From Linderina pennispora (Eukaryota > Kickxellomycota > Kickxellomycetes > Kickxellales > Kickxellaceae), in the NCBI RefSeq assembly GCF_002104995.1, contig NW_024468258.1, positions 558,001-622,000 of the forward strand: a stretch of DNA of 64,000 bases. Direction: 5' to 3'. The position numbers were made by a program, and so were the translations under genes. This document shows, piece after piece, positions 29,813 through 40,464 of this stretch. The notes beneath the pieces were generated by a model. That model saw nothing but the letters and a program-made list of their open reading frames with translations. It was not told the DNA's origin and ran no database searches. Position 1 is the first letter of the stretch, and each line of letters opens with the position of its first letter.

Positions 29813-31162
29813 CTAGAACACAGCGTCCTCGGCTGTGTACACCGCAGCAGACAGCGCCTGGATCTCGCGCGAGGCGCTGACATTCTCCAGGTACTGGTTC
29901 GGCACGCCGTTTAGGATCTGGTGGCCCTCGCGGGCAATCCTGGGCAGCAGCTGGACGATGACCACGCGGCTTTCGGGCGGTGGCGAGAACTCCTCAAACT
30001 CCTTGACGACATCATCGAGATCTGGTGCAGTCTCGCCCTCGACAGTCGGCGGCAGGGGCCGGCTGACGTTAGGCAGGGGTACGGGCTCCGGGAAGCTTTC
30101 CTGCAGCGACTCCAGCAGCTGCACGGTGAGTCTGTCGACACAACTGCCCAGAACATACGAAAAGTCTGTGCTTTCGATGATGTCGCGCATCTGGTCGATC
30201 AAGCGCACAAAGACGGGAGTGTACACCTGCTTGGCATCGAGGCGGTTCGATGCCAGGTAGTCCTGGATCTCGGCGTTCTCAGTGGGCAGCAGCAGGCCTG
30301 CCAGCGTCTGCTCGAAGGCCGTTGGCGCGAATTTTCGCATGAATGTCAGAGAACAGCGCCGACAGCTCGCGGTGGGTGACCCGCTCCTTCAGCGACAGCT
30401 GGCTGATGGACTGGTCGACGGCCAGCGCGATCTGCGCCATCAGCTGGCGCCAGCCACGGTTCAGGAACCACCAGCTAACCATCAAAAAGTTCTGCTCGTC
30501 AGCCAGCGCGATTTTGGACTGGTATTTACCCTCCAGGGCAACATCATCCTCGGTGCCGGTGAACTTGCCCACAACCGAGTCCAGGTATGTGCTGCGGCCG
30601 ACCATGTTCAGCTGGATATGCACCATCAGCGTTAGAAGCGACTCGGCGTAGATGGCAATGAGCGTGCGCGAGAAGCTCTGCACCTTGATGTCCTCCCAGA
30701 TCGCTACCTTGCTTCTCCGCGGCGCCTCCTCAACCGGCTTCTCCGTCTCCTCCTGGGACTGCTCACTGTCCACCACGATACCGTTCGTCTCGCTGCCCTT
30801 TCTCTCGTCTGCCTCGGCCTCCTTGTTCTGTTCGCCCGACCACACGTTGCTCTCAGGCGTCGGCGCCTTCTGGGATTGCGCGCAGCTCTGCGATTAACCG
30901 CTCGACGTCGACTTCGCGCAGAACCTGCTCGCTGAGCTCGGGCAGGAGGCTCATGATTGTGAACAGGCAATCGCGCTGGTTCTGGTCGAAGCGGCGGCGG
31001 ATGCCTTCCTTGGCCGTGCGGTCCCGCGCCGACGTGAGCTGCATATCGTACAGCTTCTGTGTCAGCAGCTTGGTGGTGTAGTACAGGCCGCCGGCAACGC
31101 CTGCCGGTCACAATAAACTTGCGCTGGTGCCGCTTTACGAAATTCCACGTGCCTTGCAACAT
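29813..31162 (-). CDS. PEX3: Peroxin-3 (peroxisome membrane biogenesis)
   Basis: Membrane receptor for Pex19 that inserts peroxisomal membrane proteins and anchors inheritance factors. ATG at 31162 (MLQGTWNFVKRHQRKFIVTG), a basic N-terminus followed by the hydrophobic anchor GVAGGLYYTTKLL. Diagnostic motifs are DRTAKEGIRRRFDQNQRDCLFTIMSLLPELSEQVLREVDVE and IWEDIKVQSFSRTLIAIYAESLLTLMVHIQLNMVGR. The C-terminal helical half includes FEQTLAGLLLPTEN and ends TAEDAVF. Three frame changes (near 31,100, 30,870 and 30,330) are each exactly +1. Removing them gives 449 codons, normal PEX3 length. It lies 2 kb from the ABCD transporter copy and near phytochelatin synthase. Confidence 0.92.
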
Positions 31163-31924
31163 TGGGCTCTTCTTGTGCTGGAATGTTGGAAAAGAAACGG
31201 TGCTTTTTAGCTTTCGGACAGGAGCAAAGTGCGAACTGCCAGCAAAGCGTGCGGCCCCGGAGGCTGCTGTCACTGTGCCCGAAAGGCAGATGGTGCGCGC
31301 CAAGAGAGCGAGTGAGAGATACAGGCGGCATGTGACAGGGCGGTAATCCGATCTCCCCGCGATTTAATCCAAACCCGGACTGGCAGGACAGCTTGGCAGG
31401 AGACCTGGGACGGGACCGACTATTCGATTCAGGTTTTGGCACAATGGCCGCTGGCGCAGTACCGCGCAAGAGCCAACAAAGGTGATGGGCAGTAGCAATT
31501 GGGGAGTTGACGAGCTTGAGTCTTGGGGAGGTCCACGCTTCGTCCTCGAGGGATCGACCGCAAAAATGAACGTAGCACCACGGTCCGCAAAACGAGCCTG
31601 TGGGCTGGAAAGCCTTTTTTCATAAGCGAAAACGTTCGCAAAATAGGAAACCAAGCAGACCTCAGAAAAACCAGAAGCCCAGCTGCTCTCCTGCTGCCCC
31701 ACCTCTTTCTTGGCCTTTCCCTCTCGTTCCCTTCTAGCACCCCTCACTTCCCCATCCGCCTTCATCTCTCTTCACTCGCCCATCCGCACTCCCTTACAAA
31801 CATTCTCATCCTCCCTTCATCCCCATCTCTAACGTTTGCCTTTTCACTTCCCTGTTTCCCTCGCATCCATGTACTCCTCGTTTCCATTGCACTTCTGAAA
31901 TATACCGAAAAAGAATTAACGACC
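31163..31924. other. Divergent intergenic region, PEX3 / hypothetical gene
   Basis: 760 bp. The segment 31,690-31,900 is strongly C/T-rich on the plus strand, a typical leader for the gene starting at 31,925. No TATA box or RNA gene recognised. Confidence 0.4.
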
Positions 31925-32342
31925 ATGTCGACCGGCAGCATCTACATTACGCGTTCGCAGACGGCCACCGAGATGTCGACTTCGTTCGACAAGAGCCTGC
32001 GGGATTCAGGCGCCTCATTCGGCGACGTGTTTGCGATTCTCAGTGACTCGGCTGTCACGAGTGCTAGCACTGCGGTGGGCTCCGACGCAGGTGGCAGTTC
32101 GCCAGACCTGTCCCTGGAGCATGACGGCATGCAGCCTGACGTCCCGGTCCACAATGACCATGGCTGAAATTGCGCGTCTGTATGACGAATGTGCCGGATC
32201 GATATACAAGGACTGTGACATCCAAGGCAAGTATCTGTTTAATTCCTACGGACACTGGGACTGGACTATGGGAGCGAAATATCCTGCATGTGTGAAGCCG
32301 CTTGTTTATTTTCAAACGCCGCTCCAGCGCTTACGCAATTAG
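31925..32342 (+). CDS. Small Ser/Thr-rich hypothetical protein (uncertain end)
   Basis: I do not recognise this gene. The ATG at 31925 opens an 80-codon frame (MSTGSIYITRSQTATEMSTSFDKSL), rich in Ser, Thr and Ala, closing at 32,167. A +1 shift near 32,150, the kind seen throughout this window, would extend it through MTMAEIARLYDECAGSIYKDCDIQGKYLFNSYGHW to 32,342, about 138 aa. The long C/T-rich stretch upstream looks like a fungal leader, which is the main support for a real gene. No domain, signal peptide or membrane segment is visible. Confidence 0.35.
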
Positions 32343-33464
32343 TTGCATGCTGGTTCTCACAATGCACGCCGATGCGTTCCTACACATGCATGTGTGTGCG
32401 GGGATGAGGGGCTTTGTACCTTATTCCACAGTGGGACCACGCCCATTGTCGACATCTTTGTCAGCTAGTCGGAAAGCAGCGTCGTGTTTTTGTTTTTTGT
32501 TCCTGCACGCGGTTTCTAGATAGGATCGGCGACTGTGACACTTTAATGGTAGTCCGGTCCTCAAAGTGGGCAATCGCTCTTTCCCCGAACTGTCTTGGCT
32601 AGCAAAGGCTATGTTTGCCAAGGTGTCGACATGTTTCGGCCGTAGTGGCTGGTACAAAGAAATGCCCTATTGCCGCTTACTGCCTAGGCTTGGCCTTGCT
32701 ATCTACGGCCCGGTGTGATGTCCTCGATCCAGCCTCGATGTTGGCATGTCCTTGGTGGAGGAAAATTCCTTGCTCATGTGATTTAGTGGTAATACCGCCA
32801 TCTCCTGCCCATGACTGCTCCGCGGACACGCCATCCTGGGTCATACACATGTCCACCAGATGTGTTGTCTGTGCGGGCAATTTCTCGCCCATGTAAACAA
32901 AAAAAGTGCATTAATCTGTCCGTTGCACATTCTCAAAATTCCTGACAAGTCCTGTTTCATTTGTGCTCTTGTCCGACATCCTCGCCCTCGCACCGAGGCA
33001 AAGGCAGGGCGCAGCGATTCGCTATCGCCTGTATGGCGCCTTGCGAGGAGCCACAAGCACCAGGTCTCGCTGGTGCTCTCCCAAGCAGCACTGGCTACAA
33101 CCAGGGCCAGCAAAGACGCTGCAGTGCCTGTTTCTGCCCCGCTCGGTGCACTGAGAGAGCCGAGAAAAAAATTGGGGACGTACCGTGGACTGTGGATGAC
33201 AGGAATTGCCATTTGCTCCAGCCATATGTGTTTTTCTTTTTGGGCCTCTGATGATCATTTCCCTTCCTGTGTTCTTGGGCTGGGCGCACAAGAAAGGCAA
33301 ATTTCCACCACAGGGCGAATGGAGGCATTAGAATACTTACATCCCAACCATTCTGTGCTTTTGCTCAGCTTGTAGGCCAGGGATTTAAAAGCACCCGGTC
33401 CTCCCTGACCCCGTCGATTGCCCAATTTTCGACTCCCCACCCTTCTCCTGCACTGGATTCAAAT
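32343..33464. other. Gene-free stretch
   Basis: 1.1 kb with no supportable gene. A 171-codon frame (32,860-33,375) exists but has no recognisable composition or motif and overlaps frames on the other strand. The last ~60 bp before 33,465 are pyrimidine-rich and probably the leader of the next gene. Confidence 0.45.
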
Positions 33465-34647
33465 ATGCCCACATACAAGGGTAACCGGATGACAATCGAT
33501 ATAGATGCGCGCCCAGCGCATGCCCTTCCGCAGCCGCCTTCGCCGGCGTCGCCGACTCTGCTGAAGACGCGGGCCAGCAAGCTGCGCGACGAAGACATGA
33601 AGCGTCTGTCGTCGGATCAGAAGCTCAAGGCGTTCCCAGGCAATCTCCTGCCACGCCTCGACGTCAGTATGGCCAAGTCGCGCAGCACACTGCCATCGCC
33701 GGATGAACTCCTCGGCATGCCATTTTCGGCGAGTATGTTTGTTGCGCAGCCCATCCCAGAACTGCCCACTGAGGAGGCGGCAGCGACAGCAAATTCTGCC
33801 AGTGAGGAGCAAGAGGCAATTCACACCGTATCATATGGATACGGCAGCACCGAAGGCGCACGAACTCATGAAGTCGCAGCCAATCGCGGACGGTAGCATA
33901 GGGAAGCTCACACGGCAGCGCAGCATTGGCAGCGCATCGGCACGCATCGATGGCCAGGGCGGGTTCCTGAAGCGATCGATCTCGATGCTCCTGCGGCGGT
34001 CCAACAGCAGCAGCCGGCCGCATACCAGCGAGGACAGCGAGTCCTCCATTGCCTCGGCCCCCGTCTCGCCAACCGCTGAAGGACATCAGGGCTTGGGCAG
34101 CGTGGACCTGAGTGCGGCGCTGAGGATATCGCAGTTCTCGACCAGCAGCGCAATGGGCACAATGTCGACGCTGATCGGCAACTCCATGGTGCATGTCAAA
34201 GTTGTCCTGGACTCGCAGAACGCGGTCGTCTTGGCGATGCCGCGCAATCTTGTGTTTGCACAGGCGCGCGAGCGCATTCTGACAAAATTTTTCTCGGCTG
34301 GATTCCCGCTGGTTGCGCTCAAGTGCCGCCGCCTGGTACTGCGGCAACCAGGTGGCCAAATGTTTGTGGTCGCTGACAACCGCGCATGGCGCGGCGTGAT
34401 GGATGCTGTCGGCAGTACCCGGGTACTGCGCAAGGGGAAGGCGAGGCGCCTGGTGCGCCTGGCGGATGAGGATGCAGAATTGGGTGCTGAGCCGACCGGC
34501 GTCAAGTACGTTGACAAACTGACTCTGAGCTTGATGAACCCTAGCGACCTGCCGGCGGCCGACGAGGAGCCGACCACGCCTTGCACGGCGGGTGCAGATG
34601 ACTTTCTTAACAGCTCCCTGCCGATGCTATCCCCGGCTGCGCTGTAG
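33465..34647 (+). CDS. Hypothetical protein with possible C-terminal PB1-like domain
   Basis: ATG at 33465 (MPTYKGNRMTIDIDARPAHA). One +1 frame change near 33,840 divides it; the repaired protein is 393 aa. The first ~230 residues are disordered and rich in Ser/Pro, with a basic segment GGFLKRSISMLLRRSNSSSRP. From about residue 245 a compact domain follows: MVHVKVVLDSQNAVVLAMPRNLVFAQARERILTKF ... LRQPGGQMFVVADNRAWRGVMDAVG ... ARRLVRLAD. The beta-beta-alpha order, the D-x-W-like DNRAW position and the final basic strand resemble PB1 or Bem1-type ubiquitin-fold modules used in polarity and NADPH-oxidase scaffolds. That assignment is inference from pattern only. A structure prediction of the last 150 residues would test it. 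Confidence 0.6.
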
Positions 34648-35419
34648 GCCGTCCCTCCCCCCTTCCCTCTGCAGCTTATTGTAAACTAGTCCCCCTTCCA
34701 TTTTCATCTCTGTTTTTAGGCCCTGTTGCTTCCTTGTCAACCACCACTCTCTTTGATGTCCTTCAAATGTAATTTTTTTGGTGTCCACCTGCTAGTTGTA
34801 GTGCCATGGTGAATGGGTGCTGCGCCTGACGCCCTATAGCCACCAGCGGCCACCACAACATATTGCGCAGTCACCTGGTTTGTCAGCTGGTCCAGTCCCA
34901 CCAAAGTCTTGGCGGAAAGCTGGGCTCAGCAGCAGACGCAAGACAATGCTACGCGATTAAAAGAAAAGATGTGGGAAATGGAAGTAGCATGGGTAGGATT
35001 GGCCTCTGGATAGCCGCCCGCGACTCATGCGAGCATACGCAGCATGCTCCCCTCGTGCCAGACTTGGCGGTGGCGGTAGCCAGTTGCTCGCCAGGCCGTT
35101 AGCCTTGTGCGGCGGCACATCTTTGGTTGGCTACTTTCCTTGGCAGAAAGACGCCCACAGGCGAAGTCTTGGCATCGCTCTAAAAAGATGAGGAAAGTTT
35201 CAGGGACACTAATCCGGGGTTGGGGGATGCCGAGGACTGCCCAGCTTGACGCGAATTTGCAGGGAACGGCTTTTTCCGCACGCTCTTTTGGAAATAAAAC
35301 CACTGCGCTATCCACCAGGCCACCAACTCTTCTTTTCCGCCGCTTTCTTTTCTCTATCTTTCTTTCCTCTCCTGTTCTTCAAACTTACATAGATTACCAA
35401 TCTTAAATTCAAAGCAACA
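34648..35419. other. Intergenic region before YSC84-like gene
   Basis: 770 bp: 3' UTR of the PB1-like gene and promoter of the next. A T/C-rich leader precedes 35,420. No RNA gene or repeat seen. Confidence 0.4.
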
Positions 35420-37082
35420 ATGTCCAGAATTCCGTTGCCGCAGAGCCTCGACAAGGAGTGCATCAAGGCGGCGAAAATCCTGAACTCGTTCATGGACGTC
35501 GGCAGCGGCGTCGACAAGTTCATCCCGCCCAACATCCTGGCGAACGCCAAGGGTATCGCCTTCATGACCGTCATCAAGGCCGGCTTCATCTGGTCAGGAC
35601 GTCTTGGCTCGGGCTTGGTTGTTGCTCGGTAAGCATTGGCGCTTGGTACATGGCTATATATATGAGTGTTCACTGTTTTCGCAACCCCTTGGCACTCACT
35701 GCCGAGACGAGAAGGGGGTGTGGGCGTGTGGGGAAGGGTCAAAGCCAACTCATTTAGCACCACTACCTACCATTGTCCGAGCTACTGCTGCTAATTGCTA
35801 TTTTTCTGTTTCTCCTTTTCTCTCCATTACCGTGTTCCTTGTAGGTTGCCTGATGGAAGTAAGTGCAGTCGAAACGCTATTCTGCCATAAGCCCTATGCG
35901 AAACCCAGCGATAATGCAAGCGCTGCGGCTCTCCACCCAGCCTGTGGCATCTGTCACACCCAATGCCCTTGACCAATTTCACAAGACTAACAGCCAAGTT
36001 TGGCAACCCTGTGTCTCCATTACACTTCTTGGCACGCTGTAGGATGGTCCGCACCCTCTGCAATCGGCACAGCCGGCGCGGGTGTCGGAGGGCAGATCGG
36101 CGCAGAAATGACCGACTTTGTCATGATTCTTAACACGCCCTCTGCGGTCAAGGCCTTCACTCACGGCGGAAATGTCACACTCGGTGGAAACCTGTCAGTG
36201 AGTGCTGGTCCCATCGGCCGCAGCGCCGAGGCGTCTGGCGCCATCCGCAATGTTGCGCCTGTGTTCTCGTACTCAAAGTCCAAGGGTCTGTTCGCCGGCG
36301 TTTCGCTTGAGGGTTCGGTGATCCTGGAGCGCAAGGACGCCAACGCCAAGCTGTACGGCCGCCCCGTACGTGCTGGGGCGCTATTGGATGGCTCGGTCCC
36401 GCCGCCCCCGCAGGCCGATGTTCTGTACCGCGCTCTGGATCTCAAGGCCGCGGCCAAGTCTGGAGCCCTGGAGGGATCGCCGGCTGCCACCTTCACGGAA
36501 ACCACACCAGGTCCCTACGGCGGCACAGCCAACTATGGTGCCTCGGCGTCTCCCTCATACGGCAGCGCATCAGGCCCCTATGGCGCGCCGACCCCGCCTG
36601 TCGGTGCTGGCCCAGCAGCCGGCAGCAACCAGTCGTACCTCAACCGGAGCCTGACACAGTCTTCGCAGGACAGCAATCCTGCCCCGCCCGGCTACGGCGC
36701 TGGTTTCGGTGGCGCCAGCAACTACGGCAGCGCGTCGGGATACGGTGCCTCGGGATACGGGTCGGCGGGCTATGGTGCTGAAGACAAGAATGCTGGTGGT
36801 AGCACGTATGGCGGTGCCAGCAGCTACCAAGCTGCACCGGTCGGCGATGTCAAGGCACAGCGTGGCCCGCCGCCGCCGCCTCCCGCACGGGCAGCGACGA
36901 ACAACAACATGCGCGCTGTGGCCATGTATGATTTCGCCGGCGAGCAGGCTGACGATCTGTCGTTCACCAAGGGTGACCTGATCAATGTCACCAAGAAAAC
37001 CGAGAGCCAGAATGACTGGTGGGAGGGTACCTGCAACGGCAGGAGCGGCCAGTTCCCGGCAAACTATGTGCGTCTGGACTGA
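35420..37082 (+). CDS. YSC84/LSB3-type SH3 protein (SH3YL1 family) with a 14-nt microexon
   Basis: Actin-patch and endocytosis protein: an N-terminal lipid/actin-binding SYLF domain and a C-terminal SH3 domain. Exons: 35420-35628, 35845-35858 and 36043-37082, total 1,263 nt, 420 aa. The 14-nt middle exon is supported by phase and by the family motif it restores across the junctions, VVARLPDG|RWSAPSAIGTAG. SYLF residues continue GVGGQIGAEMTDFVMILNT ... FSYSKSKGLFAGVSLEGSVI. A Gly/Tyr/Ser/Pro-rich linker (repeats of YGSASG and GYGA) leads to the SH3 domain at ~360-420: AMYDFAGEQADDLSFTKGDLINV ... DWWEGTCNGRSGQFPANYVRLD, with ALYDY-like, WW and PxNYV positions intact. No frame errors. Confidence 0.94.
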
Positions 37083-37502
37083 ACGAGCCGGCATAGCCAA
37101 GTCGCCAATGTGCTTTTTCGTTCTCGCCTTTTTGCTCTTGATGTAGTTAACGCCTTTCAATTCTACCCCTCCTAGTTTCGGTTTTGTGAACAATCTGCTT
37201 GCCTCCACGCGGCAAGCCCTGGCCTCATACTAGGCATCTGCCCTGATATGATGGCCTTGTATCGACTTGTGGATATGTTGCACATGTCGATGACGGGATG
37301 CTGGCCAACATGGATACTAACCCTGCCATATATGCATGGTATCACCACCCCGTCAGTGGTAGGTGTTTAGCGTTACGTTGGCGGTGTGGTGCCAGGTTAT
37401 TTTGCAGTTGCTACACTTTAAAATCTTTGAAAAATACAATCGAAAAACAGGGGTGGTTCAGAAGTACTACCCGCTGGCTGACTGACCGCTGGCCAGCACG
37501 CA

Positions 37503-37874
37503 TTACTCGCGCTCATTGCCATCGCTTGGGCTACGGATATGCAGCACATGCGCGTCGCTAGTGTCCTCGTCGTCATCGCTGAGCAGCTCCAGCCTCGCGT
37601 CCTCTTCCGCCTGCAACTCTTCACTGTCAAGCTCATGATACCCCGTCGGGCGTGCGTCGACCAGCTCGCGCAGCGCCATGACGCCTGTGGGCACCAGCTG
37701 GAAGCTCTTCTTGACCAGGATGCCGAGTCCTATGAAGGCTATAGAGCACATGATCATGATGGCCACTATTGTCGTCGTCCAGTCGTCGTTGGATGGGTGC
37801 CGCTCGACCGGCGGTGACGGTGGCGGGCTGGTGTCCTGCAGGTGGCCACCGTGTGGGAATGAGTATGACAGCAT
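37503..37874 (-). CDS. Small single-pass membrane protein, hypothetical
   Basis: ATG at 37874, 123 aa, not recognised. A Pro-rich N-terminus (DTSPPPSPPVERHPSNDDW) precedes one clear membrane segment, TTIVAIMIMCSIAFIGLGILV, at about residues 34-54. A charged, acidic tail follows (ELDSEELQAEEDARLELLSDDDEDTSD). No signal peptide is visible, so a type I/III single-pass orientation with an acidic cytosolic tail is a guess. It is divergent from the SNF1 beta gene, with ~290 bp between the starts. The intact frame with one clean transmembrane segment is the main support. Confidence 0.5.
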   Translation of the reverse strand: MLSYSFPHGGHLQDTSPPPSPPVERHPSNDDWTTTIVAIMIMCSIAFIGLGILVKKSFQLVPTGVMALRELVDARPTGYHELDSEELQAEEDARLELLSDDDEDTSDAHVLHIRSPSDGNERE

Positions 37875-38167
37875 TTGGCGTAAGTGGAATAGGAGGGGTC
37901 AGAAATGAGAAACGCAAAATATGTGCAAGCAGAGACAAGAAAATTGGCGGATGACGCGAGAGCGGGCCACAGTCGCACGTGTGACGCAAAAAACCGCCTG
38001 GCAGCAGCATGAAAAAAAAAAAAAAAACAGGTGGTTTTGTACAGCATTCGCACTACGAAATCTTTTGCCCACTTTGCCTCTACATTTCCCCCATTCACTT
38101 CGAGTTACACTTTATTTTTCTTTCTCCAAGTCGCTCTCTATCCTCTTACCCACACACGCCTTGCTCC

Positions 38168-39292
38168 ATGGGAAACACACAGTCAGTTGAGGGCACACCA
38201 GCCGGACACGCAGGCAACCCACGGCACAGCACCCACCACGGCACAGCCAGCAGCGACACTGCCCAGGGCGGTATCTCCCGCCGCCTCTCCCGGCGCTCGA
38301 AGCCCACGGTAACAACATCCGCCGCAGTGCCTAGCATCCAAACTGTGCCGGTACGGAATGCCAACCGGCCCTCCACGCTCCACCCGCCAGCAGTCGGCCC
38401 CGTGGACATGCTGTCGCCTGTAGTTGGCTCGCCGCTGCCCGACTCGGCGCTGCTCAACCAGGCAGCTATGAACAGATATGAGGGCGGTGCTGGTCGCGCC
38501 ATGCACATGGTTATTCCCGAGACGATCCCGCAGACGCTGCCGAACCAGGGCGGGCTAGCGCAGATGATGGCAGCACGCAAGGCGGCTCCGGGCGTGGCCG
38601 GAAAATCGCCCGTGCCTGGCATTGCTCAGGACGGCGAGCCCATCGTGCTAGGCGCCGATGACGGCGAGCAGCGCAAGGCAGTGCCGACGCTTATCCGGTG
38701 GGCCGAGCCCGGCAGCAACGTGTATGTGTCGGGGTCGTTCATCGACTGGCAGTACAAGATCAAGCTGCATGAGAACGACGGCATGCACGGCGTGGTGGTC
38801 GACCTGCCCGTGGGCACGCACTGCATGAAGTTCATCGTCGACGGCAAATGGCGGTGCTCCAGCCGCTTTGTCATTGCGCCCGACGATGACGGCAACCTCG
38901 TCAACTTCTTCAAGGTTGAGGATGTCATTGAGGAGGCAGAGATCGAGAAGGAAGACAACGTCGAGGGTCTTGACCCCTCCGCTATGTCAAACTCACCGCC
39001 TGGCGAGTACGGCTCGGCTATTCCCGACTTGGCTAAGCTGGCCCGCGACGCGTCTGCCAGCCGCCGCAACGAGCCGCCGCTGCTGCCACCCCACCTTAAC
39101 CAGGTGCTGCTCAACAGCTCCGAGATCCGCCGCGACGACCCGAATGTCCTGCCCGTGCCCAACCACGTCGTGCTCAACCACCTGTACGCCTGCTCCATCA
39201 AGGACAATGTCATGGCCGTTTCCAGCACCTCGCGCTACCGCGGCAAGTACCTGACCACAATATACTACAAGCCGGTGACCCCGCTCAGCTAG
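38168..39292 (+). CDS. SNF1/AMPK beta subunit (Sip2/Gal83/Amk2 type)
   Basis: Scaffold of the SNF1 kinase heterotrimer; it links catalytic alpha and regulatory gamma subunits and sets localisation. The ATG at 38168 gives 374 aa starting MGNTQSVEG, a good N-myristoylation site. Residues ~175-255 form the glycogen-binding CBM48 module: PTLIRWAEPGSNVYVSGSFIDWQYKIKLHEND ... VVVDLPVGTHCMKFIVDGKWR. The C-terminal ASC domain (~285-374) has PPLLPPHLNQVLLNS, VPNHVVLNHLYACSIKDNVMAVSSTSRYRGKYLTTIYYKPV, the alpha/gamma docking sequence. An acidic linker joins the two. The frame is intact. A kinase of the type that activates SNF1 lies at 8,626 in the same window. Confidence 0.96.
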   Translation: MGNTQSVEGTPAGHAGNPRHSTHHGTASSDTAQGGISRRLSRRSKPTVTTSAAVPSIQTVPVRNANRPSTLHPPAVGPVDMLSPVVGSPLPDSALLNQAAMNRYEGGAGRAMHMVIPETIPQTLPNQGGLAQMMAARKAAPGVAGKSPVPGIAQDGEPIVLGADDGEQRKAVPTLIRWAEPGSNVYVSGSFIDWQYKIKLHENDGMHGVVVDLPVGTHCMKFIVDGKWRCSSRFVIAPDDDGNLVNFFKVEDVIEEAEIEKEDNVEGLDPSAMSNSPPGEYGSAIPDLAKLARDASASRRNEPPLLPPHLNQVLLNSSEIRRDDPNVLPVPNHVVLNHLYACSIKDNVMAVSSTSRYRGKYLTTIYYKPVTPLS

Positions 39293-39569
39293 GCACAGCC
39301 GAGAGTTACATGTAGAGTCTTTTTTTCAGCCAGTTCGACGCAAATGGATTGCCATAATTTTGACTCCCAGCACTGGCTCGTGGTGGGGCTAAAAGAGCGG
39401 TGTTTGTGGCCAGCGAGGGTGGGCGAAGAATTGCGAAAAACTCCTTCCACAACAGCACACAAACCAAATCTGAAGCCTGAATCAAGCACCCAATTTTCTG
39501 CACTCTCCACCCTTGATCAGCCCACGCTCAAAATCACCAGCAGGACGGGTGTTTAATCATTGAATCAAT

Positions 39570-39575
39570 CACGTG
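39570..39575. promoter_or_regulatory. CACGTG E-box before the RGG protein gene
   Basis: Core of CAATCACGTGAGC, about 40 bp upstream of the ATG at 39614. It shares the ATCACGTGAG context with 29,302. Confidence 0.35.
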
Positions 39576-39613
39576 AGCAATTGACTATCGACAACACCCG
39601 CTTTGGGCACACG

Positions 39614-40219
39614 ATGAACACACGCGGCAGCAGCAGCGGTCAGCACCCCAGCACCGGACGCAACAACTACACGCCACGAGGCAATGGACGAGGCGGGCGG
39701 GGCCGCGGGCGTGGCGGACACAGCGACCATGGCAACCTCAATCGTGGCGGGCATAGCGACCACAGCGGCTTCAGCCGTGGCGGGCATAATGACCATGGCG
39801 GCTTCAACCGCGGTGGCCGTGGCCGTGGTGGGCGCGGCGACCACGGCAGCATGCACAAGCCGCCCGGCCTGGTGGCAGTCAAGCCGACAGGCTCCACGCC
39901 CGTAGACAGCGCAACCTGGCGAGTTATGTACGGGGCGCCGGCAGTGACGCGGCCAGAGGTGAGCACGACGGGCGAGCAGGTGCCAGGCCCATTTAGCCCA
40001 CCGCTGCGACCAGTGGATGGCGGGGAGCAGAATGGAATACGGCGACCGCAGGATATTTTGAGGAAGCACAACGAGGCGTTTGTGATGAAGCAGAGGGTGC
40101 AGGTGCTGCTGCAGCAGGCCGCGAACAGTCTGTCGGGAGGACATGGCAACTATGTGGGCAAGTTGTCGCATAACAACAACCCGCTCATCCCGGTTCTGCC
40201 GCGGCCAGATGCTGTTTGA
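39614..40219 (+). CDS. RGG-box protein with HxDHxxF/RGG repeats, hypothetical
   Basis: ATG at 39614 gives 201 aa. Residues ~20-80 are built from Arg-Gly-Gly units: GRGGRGRGRGGHSDHGNLN, then RGGHSDHSGFS, RGGHNDHGGFN and RGGRGRGGRGDHG. This is an ~11-residue repeat that inserts H-(S/N)-D-H between RGG boxes. RGG boxes bind RNA and are substrates for arginine methyltransferases; the His/Asp pairs are unusual. The remaining half has no repeat and ends NPLIPVLPRPDAV. It contains a mid-region IRRPQDILRKHNEAFVMKQRVQVLLQQAANSL likely to be helical. No RRM or other fold is visible. Probably an RNA-associated protein, but function is not established. Confidence 0.65.
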   Translation: MNTRGSSSGQHPSTGRNNYTPRGNGRGGRGRGRGGHSDHGNLNRGGHSDHSGFSRGGHNDHGGFNRGGRGRGGRGDHGSMHKPPGLVAVKPTGSTPVDSATWRVMYGAPAVTRPEVSTTGEQVPGPFSPPLRPVDGGEQNGIRRPQDILRKHNEAFVMKQRVQVLLQQAANSLSGGHGNYVGKLSHNNNPLIPVLPRPDAV

Positions 40220-40454
40220 CAACACCGCTCACCCTTGCATTCCCACTCCCTCCTTCTCCCTGTAATTTTCACACTTCATTACACACAAATCCACCATGTT
40301 TTGGCAATAATGAACACAGCCGCGGGCCATGGCAAGAGCATGTGACGACTAGTGGCATGACATACCACACCCGCCCCCTACCACTATGCCGGCCCTCGGT
40401 TTCCTTTGGCATATAATTGAGAAGCGATTCAGAGACTAAGATACAGAGAAGGAG

Positions 40455-40464
40455 TATATAAAAG
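40455..40464 (+). promoter_or_regulatory. Strong TATA box in a convergent 3' region
   Basis: TATATAAAAG sits between two convergent genes (RGG protein ends at 40,219; RING protein ends at 40,532). On the plus strand it points into the RING gene's antisense strand. Confidence 0.4.

Noticed and set aside
32860-33375. 171-codon plus-strand frame
   Set aside because: Non-repetitive but featureless, overlapped by frames on the other strand, and no leader or intron signals.
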